Source of the DNA: Branchiostoma floridae
Lineage: Eukaryota > Chordata > Leptocardii > Amphioxiformes > Branchiostomatidae
Direction: 5' to 3'
NCBI RefSeq assembly: GCF_000003815.2
Contig: NC_049979.1
Span: 26,086,340-26,150,339 of the forward strand
DNA length: 64,000 nt
Shown here one piece after another: positions 1 to 13,800 of the stretch. The notes below the pieces were generated by a model, which saw only the letters and a program-made list of their open reading frames with translations, did not search any database and had not been told where the DNA came from. Numbering within the stretch: position 1 is the stretch's first letter; every line of letters begins with the position of its first letter. The translations under genes and the position numbers were made by a program.

Positions 1-97
1 GCCGGTAACGGATTGTCGTACCACAAGATGGCCACAGGCTCCAGCACCGTACCGTCACCCATACTGGTCATGCTGGCGCCGCCTCCTCATGTCATAG
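1..97 (+). pseudogene. Duplicated 3' part of a gene A exon, cut by the window edge
   Basis: Bases 1-97 are identical to 1418-1514, the last 97 nt of gene A's second visible exon, including the same GT donor that follows it. The match continues through intron sequence to base 481 (=1898). The upstream part of this copy lies outside the window. The next exon downstream (545-676) is the one that normally comes before this exon, so this copy is out of order. It ends in phase 1 and the next exon needs phase 0, so splicing it in would shift the frame. It is either a very recent tandem duplication or an assembly duplication of two haplotypes. Confidence 0.8.
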
Positions 98-544
98 GTA
101 GTAGAATACTGCATGGAAACTCAAATTGCCGGGAATTTGTGGACCCTGGCACACGTGAAACTTGACATGTCCAGACCATGTTCAGGAATATACTGAGTAC
201 CAAGGATAAGACTCACAAGACGGTGAAATTCATGTACACGATTTACGGGTGTGCCAGGTCCCATAAAATCTCGGAAATTTGACAGCTGTTTCTTAAATCA
301 AAAGAAAATAATGTTATCTGGTACAAATTGGAAGCGTTGCAAGGCTAGCGCAATGTCATTTATTTTCTTGAGGCCTTCTCAAGAACTGGATGTAAAGTTA
401 CGGTTGACAAGTTACTTTAAATTATACAATAACATCGTTCATATTATACCTGATATATTGAAATTTGTAAGAAAGTTTGTCGGCCCTCCCAATAACCCTT
501 ACGTAGGACGTATCCCGTGTACATATGAATCCTTCTTGTTCCAG

Positions 545-2632
545 TTTATGGCCTTTCCTAGGAACCCGTTTCTTTGGAACCAGGGCGACCAGGTCAGGTC
601 ATCTGTCCTTTCCCTGGACTTTTTCGAAGACAGCGGTGGACGGATAGACGTGCGGGACACATCGGAACCTCTTGTAGTATGTGGTTTGTTAAAAAAATTG
701 CTTCGTAAATTCCTGCTTGAAACACGAGAGTTTGAATGCTTGATCATTAGATGGTGATGAAAAATTGTTATCTAACTCAACAACAAAATTTCAATCAACG
801 ACATTTTCTACTGAATCTCCTTATCTTCTTCGGCTATCTGACTTGAGTGCTGTAGCACGCGATTTCCGCAAGTGTGACGTCATACGTGACGGGTTACAGT
901 TGTCTTTCGGATTTTTTTTGTCGAATTTCGGGACCAGCCCCCGTTTAAATACTTGTAATATTGACTTAGAATGAAAGTGGCTTCAAACTTTGACATACTA
1001 AGGGATACCGACATGATGTCCTTAGCTGTAGCTTGAATCTTTTAGCCTTAATTTTATCGATCAGTCAGCCTTAATCTGTCAGCCAATCAGTTAGTCAGTC
1101 AGTCAGTCAGTCAGTCAGTTAGTCAGTCAGTCAGTCAGTCAGTCAGTCAGTCAATCAGTCTATCAGTCAGTTAGTCAGTCAGTCAATCAGTCAGTCAGTC
1201 AGTCAGTCAGTCAGTCAGTTAGTCAGTCAGTCAGTTAGTCAGTAGTCAGTCAGTCAATCAGTCAGTCAGTCAGTTAGTAGTCAATCAGTCAGTCAGTCAG
1301 TCAATCAATTGCACACTGTATTAACGACGTTTTGTTAATCTTGTTTCCAAGTTTTACGTGAAAAACTACGACAGGCCCGGGTTTCCTGAAGTGGTCTTCA
1401 TGAACGATTCCGTTGTTGCCGGTAACGGATTGTCGTACCACAAGATGGCCACAGGCTCCAGCACCGTACCGTCACCCATACTGGTCATGCTGGCGCCGCC
1501 TCCTCATGTCATAGGTAGTAGAATACTGCATGGAAACTCAAATTGCCGGGAATTTGTGGACCCTGGCACACGTGAAACTTGACATGTCCAGACCATGTTC
1601 AGGAATATACTGAGTACCAAGGATAAGACTCACAAGACGGTGAAATTCATGTACACGATTTACGGGTGTGCCAGGTCCCATAAAATCTCGGAAATTTGAC
1701 AGCTGTTTCTTAAATCAAAAGAAAATAATGTTATCTGGTACAAATTGGAAGCGTTGCAAGGCTAGCGCAATGTCATTTATTTTCTTGAGGCCTTCTCAAG
1801 AACTGGATGTAAAGTTACGGTTGACAAGTTACTTTAAATTATACAATAACATCGTTCATATTATACCTGATATATTGAAATTTGTAAGAAAGTTTGTCAG
1901 AGATGATTGGCACATTGGGATGGTGTTTTAGAATTTTCTTTAGAGCAGACGTCAGAGATGCGTTGTTCTGCGAAGGACTAAGAAACGGTTATAATGTCAC
2001 TTGCTCTGAAAATCATTCCTTTTTTCCTTCAACTTTTGACTGCAGACTTTCGTGTCGAAGTAACATTTTAAGGGTCTAAGCTTTCCTACTTTTGTCACAA
2101 TTTGTTCAGTTCAGCAGTTACGTTGGCATAAGGACAGATTTGAGTGGTTGAATCCTGCGGATGGATACAAGAGAAATTGTTTCTTTATCAGTAGGGCTTA
2201 GTTTTTCTCGGAGTTTGAGCTAAACAAATCCCCCGATGGTTTTAGATCATAACATTTTGCTAGAGAAAAAAATCGATTGAAATTTGGGTAGGTAATTTAA
2301 GGAGGTATTGGTCAGTGCTTCTTACGCTAGGCTCCAATAGGGAGATCCAATGGCTGCTCATCATGCACTTATGTTGGCATTGTGAATGCCTAAAAGAATG
2401 TAGCTTTTCACCTCTAATGTTTTCTTTTTAAACTCACCAGCATATCAGGTATACATGCAGTACAACGAGCCACCAACACCAGATAACCACAACTTCACCA
2501 CCACCATACCACCTCTGGAGATAGCTTGTGATGTCAGCGTCTTAAATCTGCCCGGTCAGGATGTAACGGCTCTGTTTCCCTGGGTATATCCGGAGGTCAA
2601 TGGAACCTACTACATCGGAGTAAAAGAACTAG
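545..2632 (+). CDS. Gene A exons for the membrane-proximal ectodomain (GAIN-like region before GPS)
   Basis: Exons 545-676 (44 codons, begins FMAFPRNP), 1352-1514 (begins FYVKNYD) and 2441-2632 (begins in the AYQVYMQYNE segment). Gene B has the same three exons with identical lengths (132, 163, 192 nt) and phases. This segment precedes the GPS in polycystin-1 proteins and forms part of the fold needed for GPS autoproteolysis. Several N-x-S/T sequons are present. The 676-1352 intron carries a long AGTC tetranucleotide array. Base 2632 is followed by a non-consensus but usable GTGCGG donor. Confidence 0.88.
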
Positions 2633-5600
2633 GTGCGGTTATACCCCTATTCCATTTGACGGCCCTTTCATGGCGCTGTCGCAGCAATGGCAAATTTTCC
2701 TCATCGCCGTGAGAGCGCCGCGACGAGAGAAAAAAAAATCCGTTTTAATGGAATGTCACAGGCGACCCCAGCGCGCTCTGAGCAACGAAAAATTAAAATG
2801 TCAGCAACTTTAACGGGCGGCGAAAGAGTCAAAACATTACTCAACTAATTTCAGAGATAAAGAACGAATTTTCTTACGGCACTCTCACCGCGCTCTCACG
2901 GCGACCTTGGCGATTCCACGGCGCTCTCACCACGACGCCATAAGGTGGACTCTCACTGCACTTGGGGCACCGGTGCGACACTGTAGGGTCCGTTCACTGC
3001 GGCACTGTTGTGTTATTTTTGCGATTTATGATAACTTAGATATTCCGTAATACGTAAAAGTATCACTGAGAAGACAACAAAATACACAAAACTGAAGAAA
3101 ATTCGTTCTTTATCTCTGAAATTCGTTGAGTCATCTACGAACTCCACAGTGCCGCACCGATGCCCCAAGTGCAGTGAGAGTCCACCTTGAGAGACAGATA
3201 TTGCATGTAAATTTAATATCCAGGCAAATTTACCGGTGGCATAAGATATTGGCAAAGCTGGCAAAGGAGTATTGCCGGTCAGGGAGTGTGTAGTAGCCAC
3301 CTGTATAATTATCTGCCTGGAGATTAATCTGAATCATCTGTGAAACTTCTCCATTTTCGACGACATTTTTCCGGACCTTCATTCCCGAAGTCTGATTGTA
3401 AGTGAATGGTAGAGACACAGGAGACGCACATAACTTATACACGTGACAGCGGACAGTTGATTATAGTGACAAAATACTAAACAAATACTGATGTTGGCTA
3501 TGTCTAGATATGTAAGGTTGTAAACCGCTGTAGATGCACGAGCATGTCTGTTTCGAGTTCTTGTGGGTACAGATATTTTGACGGAATGATTAATTTTCGG
3601 CGTGGAGTTCGCATTCGTTGTTGGAGGCCTTTTTTGATGGCTTTCAAGCAGACTATAACGGAATTAACTGCAGACATGGATTTGATGACAAGACAGGTGG
3701 CCTGTTTACGACGCATGCACGCCTACCCTATGAAAGACCTCAGTACAGCGATTGAACGACGATACTATAATGAAGGTATCGGACCCTTAACGTACATCGT
3801 CCACGTTGTTTTCTGCATCTCACAGCACCATCGGCGTGCAGGAATGTTCCGGGCGTGTCGGTTGCTGATGTAAAAGCCAAGCTGAGGGAGACACTAGACA
3901 ACGAAACGTACAGTTTGGCAATTATGACACCAAGGTGCAGCTGGTGGGACCAAGGAGGAGAGAAGTCTGGCCAGTGGGACCCGTCAGGCTGTACAGTAAG
4001 TATCTTTGCTTCTTACCAACCATTAGATACCAATGGTTCAAGAGTGTTTCCAAGGGGCACCAATGTGTATTTGAATTTCAGTTAACCACAATCCAACGAT
4101 TTCTGGCATCGAAATAGATTTCAGTCCTCTCAATCAAGCTTATATACCCCAAAGAAAAGAACACAAAAGGAATACGTATAGAATTGCCGATAAAACACAA
4201 GCAAACACTGCGTTCATTTGCGCTAGGATCAATTGAAATGCAAACTAGGACCACTTTACTCCTGTCAAAAAGGATTGTAGATATTAGAAAAAAAAACGAA
4301 CCACAAAACTGCAGCAAACTTCCAATGCGCGCTAAAGCACAATGGCCCACAACATCTACCCCCACATCAAACGTGATCGCAATCTATCCAGAGGATCTAA
4401 AGATATCGGTCCGGAAACGCAAACTCCAAAACATGATTCCTACCAAAAACAATACCTGCATTTTTTTCATGCAGGTAATAAATGACACCAACATGGCGTT
4501 GAACATCTGCCTGTTTTACTGACGTGAAACGTGAATTTTTCATTGCTCTGTTGTATCAAATGATTTAGCACCATTGTGCGTCTTGTTGTGTTGTTACCAA
4601 TGACTGTGTCGATTGCAAATGGCAGATTGGCCCCAACACAACAGCAAGATACACCCAATGCCTGACGACACATCTGACAGCGTTCGGGTCTGATTTCATG
4701 GTGCCACCGAACTCTATCGACTTCAGCACGGTGTTTGCAAAATTTGCCAACCTGAGTGACAACGCAGCCGTGTTCTCCACTGTCATCGTCATGTTTGGCA
4801 TCTACTTCATCATCCTCTTCTTTGTTTTTAAGGCAGACAAACGAGACAGAGTCAAGGTACTGTTACAGTACATATGTACAAGGTTACCAGACTTGAACAT
4901 CCTACTACTGAACGCTGTAACTCTGGAGTCCATTTTTATTACAAATTACTGCTGAACACTTGAAGTTTAATCCCAAAAATACTACAACAGGAATATTGCC
5001 ATACGAGCGTAGTTGAAAGGTTTGCTTCCTTTATCTCAGCCACGGCGACATTTTTTAGGTGATATTTGATTCTTGTGCCCTATAGTGGGGAGTTCTGCCC
5101 ATCGCAGATAACGATGAATCGGACGAGAACTTCTACCTGCTGACCGTGTACACAGGGATGAAGGCCGGGTCTGGAACCTCGTCCAAAGCCGGCATCATCC
5201 TCCATGGAGCTGATGGAGACACCGGACCCAGACCGCTGGCCGCATCCAAAAACCAGGTGGGTACGAAAGCTGTACAGCTCATGTCAGCTAATAAAATCCA
5301 AGAACATACCAATCAATCTTATTGCAGGACCATGCCCGAAGGCCAATTACAGTGAAACAGTATAGAGTATTCTGTCCGAAAATAATTTCATCAGGTTGGT
5401 AGAATATAAGATATTGGAGAATATGTTTTCACAACCGGTAGGTACTTACTTGGCTTACGCGCTTCGATGTCTGAGGAAGGTGTCTGAGAGACATCGAAAC
5501 GTAAGCCAAGTAAGTACCTACTTGTTGTGAAAAAAGAAGTTTCCTATATGCAGTATAGAGCATTGTATACTAGCAAAGAAGGAAATATACAGATAATCTA

Positions 5601-7787
5601 AAAGGCAAATGGCATGTGTTGTAAGTTTCTACTTGAACTATTTGAAAGGTGTGACTTCCTCTCCGTAAGCAGTGGGAGATTAACTGTCCAATATTCTCAT
5701 TAATAGCTGGGTTGGACGACTTTAAAGCAAGACGATCGATGCCCTTTCGTGGTCGGTTAGCTTGGAGAAAATGGTTGATATCCTGATATAATGTGCTTCT
5801 TTCAGAATTTTATTGTGAAGATAAGCAATAAGATAATGTACATGCAGGTTTTCAAGCGGGGCAGCATCTGCAGCTTCCTGTTGTCCTCGACTAAAAACCT
5901 CGGAGAGTTGACCAATGTTCACGTGTGGCACGACAACTCTGGCGAAGGAGGTGATGCCAGTTGGTTCCTTGATAGGGTAGTCGTCGGAGATCTTCGCAGA
6001 AATAAACGGTACGTGCAGCAAGCATCGTTTGACATTTAGTCCGATCAAAGGAAGTGGCTTTTCAAATATGGTAGAATTCCTCTCATTACAGTATGATAAT
6101 GATGTCAGCCTGATGGACATGTCATTATCACATATCCTTTAATAAGGTACATTCCTAATCATCATATAGCCAGCAGGACGTTGACCATTCGTACGGAGAG
6201 ATTCATTTGTCCCAATGGAGGGGAATAGGTATAGTAGAGAAGAGTACATCAATTAAACAAAATTGTCATGCAAAGACTACAATGCTATCAAATATCTTCT
6301 GTGAAAGTTTTGTTGAAACTTAAATCTATTATCTTCATATATGGAAAAAGTAGAAATGTCAATTTTCAACTGTATTTAAAACAAACAAAAACATCGGACA
6401 AATGTATCTACACGTAAAGTAGTAAAGGGACATGATTATGATCCACATAGGAATTTGTATCTCTTACATGACGATATTGTACTTACTATGTTAATGACTC
6501 ACCTGTTCCTCGCTCTACTGGCGCCACATAAGGCTTAATCAAATCAAATTACGTCGTTATCTTGGCTCACTCGGTGATTTTATTCGGTAGGTGTAGCAAC
6601 TGACCAGGTATTTCGACACCATATACACCTCGGGCGGGTCATTAACCATGAATTAATGAAGATCATGTAGTTTTGTAATTAAGGAATGTACTATTCCAAC
6701 GTGATATCGTTTTTAGAAATGACTTTGACTTAATTCAGATTGTGACAAGACAATATATTGTGGATACTAGGCAGCGAGCTGGTATTGTGGGATTATACAT
6801 ATAAAAGACAAAATGAACATATATGTATATGTACTAGTAATAGAATAAAATAGTTTTCACCTTAAACAGGTAAACCTAACACTTATGCATGACTAGCTAA
6901 AGATTTACAACTGGACAGCGGCACGATTGGAAATGAATCTTTTGGTAGATATCATGTACACACACAGTACTTCTGAAAGCTGTCTATTGATGGGCTCATG
7001 GTCAGGTGAACCCTCGGGCAGTAGAGAAACAGTAAGCCGTTACCGTAAGACTGATTGCTGATGCAGAGTGTCCAGACCACTGCATCAGCAGAATACAGTG
7101 GACTACTACTACTAAGCCGTTGCCGTACAAGGCATTCAACTAGTGAAAGGGAGCTTGCAACGCTACTCAGAGGACAGGGGGCAGTGTAACAAGTAGTGTT
7201 GAACTGTTTCAGAGGAAGACCCACAGACACATTGTTTGCCCTTGATGTTCATTTCGTACAAAATACTGAGAAATTGCATTCTCCTTTTAGATACGTTTTC
7301 TTCTGCCAACGTTGGCTGGCAGTAGAGATGGAGGATGGGAAGGTGGACCGCTTCCTGAGCGCAGCGGGTCGCGATCAACTCACCAACTTTTCATCGGTCT
7401 TTCATGACAAAACTCGTAAGGATATAAGGTTTGTGTGAATAATCAAAAGGATGCCTACGTGTTGGAAGAAACATGCAATAATCATTTTGAACCGATTATA
7501 CCAAGGTGATCCTACCGTAACGTCCTTGATTAGACTAAAATGTTTAGGCGAATATATGATATAGCAATTTGCAACCAAGTTAAGAAATAAGGTTATTGGA
7601 TCTGGTTTTACACCCTTTACGTTAATGCACATTAGGCACAGTTGTTTTAACAAATGTGGATGCGTTTACACTTATAGTAATATGTGTGAGATTTCGGCTC
7701 ATCAACTGGGTTATTTTAATGAATTAAAAGTACAAAATGTATTTCAAAACCCACGCTGGCTACAGCATGAGAACAATTTAATATTTA

Positions 7788-7822
<35 letters not shown>

Positions 7823-10800
7823 CATTGAGAATTCCTATCTCCCACAGCGATGGTCACCTGTGGTTCTCAGTAGCCTCCCGTCCTACCCGGAGTCACTTCA
7901 CCCGTGTCCAGCGGGCCTCCTGCTGCCTGTCTCTGGTCTTCCTCACCATGATCACCAACGCCATGTTCTATCAGACAGACGACAGCGTCAAACAAAAGGT
8001 AATAAAATTGGATCTTATTTTGTCGTGCTTTAATAACGAATGTACTTCATCAAGTCAAATTGAATCATTTTTACTTTTTCGCAGAGGGCAATGTTTTTGC
8101 CTGGCTCGGTGTGTTTCATTGCCTGTGAACAGTCTTTCTCAATGGTCAATGTGTGCATAAGAAATAAGGTGAGACCGTCTTGATGATGAAGTAGTCCTTG
8201 TTACGGTGACTGCATTAACATTATGTGTATATTTGTCGTCTTTTGTGGCAGGTATACCGACTGGGACCTCTAGTGTTCACCCTGTCTCAAGTGTGGATCA
8301 GCTTCGTCAGTACCATCATCGTTTTCCCGATCAACTTTGTCATTGTTTATGTGTTTACAAAGTCACGTCCTCGCCGAATGAAGACAACAGATGAATCTGC
8401 CTCCAAGGTTAGAAGATGTCTTAAAAGACAAGTGATTGACTTGTGAAAGTAGTATTTTGTGAGCATTTACTATGTATTGATACTGATAGACAAATGTTCT
8501 GTTATGTGTAACGTCATACCGTTTTATTGCTATTTGCAGTTAGCGTTTAAGTATGTATCTGAACAATCAAAGCATGAAAATGAAGTTGAAATGACCCAAA
8601 GCCTAAGTCACACATCTAGACCGGAAGCGTGACGTCAGCAAAGGGTCAAAGGTGCTTGGCAGTCGGTATCGGTCCCCGTCTCGGTTGAGGGAAGGTTGGT
8701 GGGCTCTGATGTAAATGGCCTCTTTAACTCCCCTGAGAACCTGTTCGGAATCGAGTATCTTCACCTTGTCGAAACACAGAGTGTCCCGGTGATTCTATAT
8801 TCTGAATGTGTTGCGACACCTCCGAGTTTACTGAACTGGGGCGTCTATGCTCTAAGGACCTGGTCCTAAGAGCAGATGAACTTACATTCAAACATTTGAT
8901 TGACGTTTGCAACATCTTGTTTTGTTGATGAGTATCAGGTGAACGGCGGCTTTCGCGGGGAGGCAAGTGAGCGAAAACAGTCGGGCCTGCCGCACTGGTG
9001 TGTGTACATCGGCTGGGTTCTGGTCTTCCTGTCTGCAACAGGATCGGCCTTCTTCGTCATCCTCTACAGCATGGAATGGGGAGCGGAGAAGTCTGGGGAG
9101 TGGCTGACTTCAATTCTACTCTCCATCTTCCAATCGGTTCTCCTTATTCAGCCATTGAAGGTATATCATTTGTTTCAGCCTTCAGTTTGGTAATTGAGTT
9201 TCACCATGAAAATACCCAAACCACCAGTTAAGACCTGGTATCGAATCTTTAATAGTTTGTCTATTAGTAGATAGATACTGAATAGAGTGAATAAACAAAT
9301 TTTCAAACAAAAAACAAACAAAAGCAAGGTTTTTGGTACACAACCCTATTTTTCAACCGAAGTTTTGGTCACTTCGCAGTTCGTTAACCATCTGTCACCT
9401 TCCCCAGGGCAAGTCTGCCTGTTTCACATTGCACTGCAGCCTATTTGTCGCTGCTTACAGATGCGGTCCCAAACACCACCATGAGGGACCTACAGGTGGC
9501 CAGCATGGTGTTGTTTACAAACAGGAGGGTTTAGCTTGAGGTGGTGTTTTTTATGTAGCTTTCTTTTGCACAGTTCACAAACAGCAGGAATACGAAATTC
9601 TAGTGCAGATATGCTGCAAAGGTGTTCCCATTTTGGGCCCTGATAAAGTCACAAAGTGGGCCTTTAACCCTCAAACACCCGAGTGGGGTCCATTTGGACC
9701 CCAGGCCCACATTTTGAAGTGCCATTTGAACATTTTTGATCTGAAGAAAAAATCCTTCTGTGACTATGTCAGTCAATATGTCTTATACCTTCTCCTAAGT
9801 TTTCGCAAAGATTGGTACAATAATGTGGATGTTATAAAGAAAGTTTGTGTTCAGTCCCTCTGGGGTCCAAACGGACCCCAGCAAAAATGTGCAGTTTTTA
9901 AAACAAACTTTGGAGACTAACTCCTTAACCACTAACAGTATGACTACCAAACTTTCAGACGATAATAATAATGTAAACTTACATTATCACAAAAATTTCT
10001 GTGTCATCAACATCTAATGTGACGACATAATGATGTCATTTGCCTAATCAGGGCGGCCATCATGGATTTTGACCAATGACGTCATGAAATTAGCATAAAT
10101 TATAAATTTTAGGTCATGAAAATTACATTGAATTTCATAGAATTTAATTGTTGTCAGAAAACAGGTGTAGTTTACCAAGAAAACCTTGTTTAAATTGAAA
10201 TTGTCAAATTTTGGCAAAAATATGCCCGTTAGAATATGGTTACCATGGCAACCCCCAAAAATGATAAACTTACTTTATTGACTAAAAACTTTTGCGAACA
10301 ATATTTTGTGATAGATTACCAAGTTTCGTAGCTTTAGCTCTAGCCGTTCATGAGTTATGTGACATAAATGTTGCTGAGGGCCTCAAAATTCCCCTATCTG
10401 GTCGGAATAGGTTAAGTGCAAAACGTGGTCCTTCTGAACTTTTGCATAAATTATGATAATGAGTTGGAATTAGCAACACATTAACATCTCAAAATCTTCC
10501 TCTTACAATGTTTATACAATGATCGCCGATAACAAATGGTACTGAGATTTTATGAACAAAACATTTTGGGGTCCGTTTGGACCCCACTCGGTCATTTTAG
10601 TCGCAAAAAAAGGTCGGGTGCTTGAGGGTTAAGAATGCTCATTTTCTGAAATCGTGTTTTGCAGGTCCTTCTGTTTGCCGTCATCGTTGCCTTCATCTAT
10701 AAGAAGGTCGGAAAAGCCAAGGTGGTGGAAGAAGATGCAATTAATGAAGACGAGGAATTTCTACCTGCACCGCAAGATGCTAGTAAGTGTTCTGGTCGAA

Positions 10801-13800
10801 CACTATAATATCTTTTTTGTCATACATTAGTATTCTCTCCTATAATCTATTTCATACCTGGACTACGTATACGACGACGTTCTAGGTTGATGAGGTGTTC
10901 CTGACCGAGTGATAACTTGCTTTATGTCATACCCGTGACGCGAAAACGTTCGATACGGGTGTTCCGGACCGGGCCATACCTTCCGTATCGCACAGGTTCG
11001 AAAGGCGTATCACACAGGGTTTCTTCGAGTAAATTTTTTTTCGAACAGGTCGAATACGGCACGGTTAGCAATTCGAATACCTGGAACATTGCTGTTGCAA
11101 CACTTTTTGTTCGAAGGCACCAAATTTGTTCAACTTCTGGCGCATTTCACATCAAAACATGGGTTTTCTCAGGTGGGTATGACATAAATGAAATACAACA
11201 CGGTGTATTCCACATCACCCTCGGTCCCAGCCCTCCCGCGGGTCGGATCACCCTCCGGGCTTCGGCCGTCGTGCGATCCGACCCGCGGTCGAGCTGGTAC
11301 CTTGGGTGATACGGAATACACCGTGTTGTATTCTATATGTATTTTGGGTTCTACTTGTGCCAAACGGGATTGCAGCGAACAAATAGAACGCACTCCGGGC
11401 GCGATTCGGATCATCCTCGGTCGATTCTACCCACCGTCGTGGCACACCATGTTGTATTCATACAAATATTCTTACCATCAGACGTTAAGAATTCCGTTGT
11501 TGGCTTATGTGATATTTAGTCACACATGCATGTCCTGGCGAGATTTAATGACAAGAACACAAATAATGTAGATTAATTGGAAACGTTTAAAGTCTTAAGA
11601 AATGTAACTTACAGAATATGTACGAGCTCCTGCAATACCTGCCTCATCAGCTGCTAGCAGAGCAGGAGATCTCGCCGCGGCCCGCAGCTTGCGAATTAAA
11701 GAACTGCGAATGAGCACAATCTTGTGGGACGTCTTCAAGCACTTTCTCGTCGTGGCGGTGGTTTTCTACCTGGCCTTCAGCAGTATGGACACCCAGGGGT
11801 ACTACATGGAAAAATCGCTCAAATCTCGGTTTCCCACATTCCAAAAGGTAGCTATATAGCTATTTTGAAATACTACCTGCATATGCAGGTCAGTGCAGGT
11901 TAAATTAGAGCTGTGCAGGTATTTCTGGTGTCTACAATGATTGACTTGACAAACCCGGTCCATGTACTGGTTTTATACATAAATGTCTTATGTAGGTGTA
12001 TGTGGATTGTTTTTAGCTGCATTAACTGTTACCACTGACATAAAAAGTATAGAAGAAAGAATAGCAATGGCCCTTGAACAATTCTAGGACCCATACTTAA
12101 TAAAGTCATAGTGCTGCAGGTAAAACTTGTATGTTGCAGGTAATTTTCAGTGTTACCTGCACCTGTGCAGCTATGCAGAAAAAAGTATTTTGAGCCCTGA
12201 ATTGTATATACAAGGGGTGATCAATATCCCTTGCCCTCATCCAGGATTGCCAATTCAAAATTTTGTGACATTATTGTCAAGTGCAAAGCCGTTGATGAAT
12301 GTCGACCAAAATTCAAATCGAGTGAAAATGTTCAAATGCCCAATGAAAAGGCTGAAGGTATACGAAGTACATTGTACATGGTGGGGGTAATGGTTAAAGT
12401 GACAGTGCTTGACTATGTCACCAAAAGTCAACATTACCATTCAGAAATAATAACTTATTATTGAATGAAAATAGACAAAATATACACCCTTCTGTTGTTA
12501 ATGAGCGTTTTGGGCGAATCGCAGTACTAGCTGCCGTGTTTACTATGACGTCACTAACGGAAATTGCTTTGATTACCTGGTTCAAGAATCAAGAACTGGA
12601 AGTATGAATTGTAATATCCCATCTTCAATAACATCAGAAGGGTGATATATTATGTACAAAAGTCTATGTTCATTGAATAAAGATACTTGGGTGATGAGTG
12701 ATTGTAATCACTGTTGTACTTAAGTGTCAATGGTAACAAGAACTTAAATTCACAGTGTCTCCTGATTACAATTTGTGTGTTGGTTTATAGAATTTTCATC
12801 AAACAGTGACTACCTTTTAAAGATAAACACACGTACCTCCAAATTTTCGATGACTATCAGTCCAGCTTGTTCACGGAGTGACCTAGTTCTCGCGAGAGTT
12901 GCTATGATCGTCTGCCCCTCCCCCGCCTCCTTGTTATCACCCTACTTTTCTAGCTTAAGTTTCTCTCTGACTGTCACATTTCATATGCTTTGAATATAGC
13001 AATAACATACTTTTGTATTATAGATTAACACTCTTGACAAAGTCTGGACCTGGTCCTACAATGAACTGCAGAAGGTTCTATTTGGCCACCCTGGCAGCAA
13101 GCTACTCGATGACCAGTCATACAGAGTCGGGGCGGCCGCATTCAAACAGTTTCGAAGCCAAAAAGGTACTTTATGTATTTTCATATACAGTCAAACCTGC
13201 CCGAGCGACCACCTCTTCTCAGCGACCACCTGGCCATTTCGACCGCTTTTTCTCGGTCCCGATTTTTTTTCCTATTGACGTAAGCATTAAGCGACCTTTT
13301 CTAAACGACCACCTGGCCAACGCGACCGCGACCGGCCCAAATTGGGCCCCTTAACGACAGCATCATTTTCAAAATTGAGGTTTTCATCGATTTTTTATGA
13401 TAACTAGCGCGATTTTGTGCCGAAATCGACCAGTTTGCGTCGGATTTTGACTGCCATTACGATGTTATGTTTAGAATAAAGATTGCGGCGGTCAATGGGT
13501 GGGTCAATGGGGCAGTCTACTGTAATATGGGAGGAAATTTCTAAGAAAGATCTGTGTGAGTGCTTTTGTCCAACTGTACTGTACATTCACCGTTGGGTAA
13601 GTACGCTATTGGGACGTTCCGGGCATAGAATTCGAAAGGTGCACAGTAGTTATTTCAGATACGGCGATCAAGAACACAGCGACGCATAAAGGCTTGTATG
13701 GTAACTGACAGCATCAAAGTTCCCTTACTGTCTAAAACGTTAGTGTACAAATATTATACTGTATCGTATAAAAGCTGGGGCTAAATTTACAATTTACAGT

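Noticed and set aside
1069-1312. TCAG array considered as a CRISPR-like or tandem-gene repeat
   Set aside because: It is a plain tetranucleotide microsatellite with no spacers in a eukaryotic intron.
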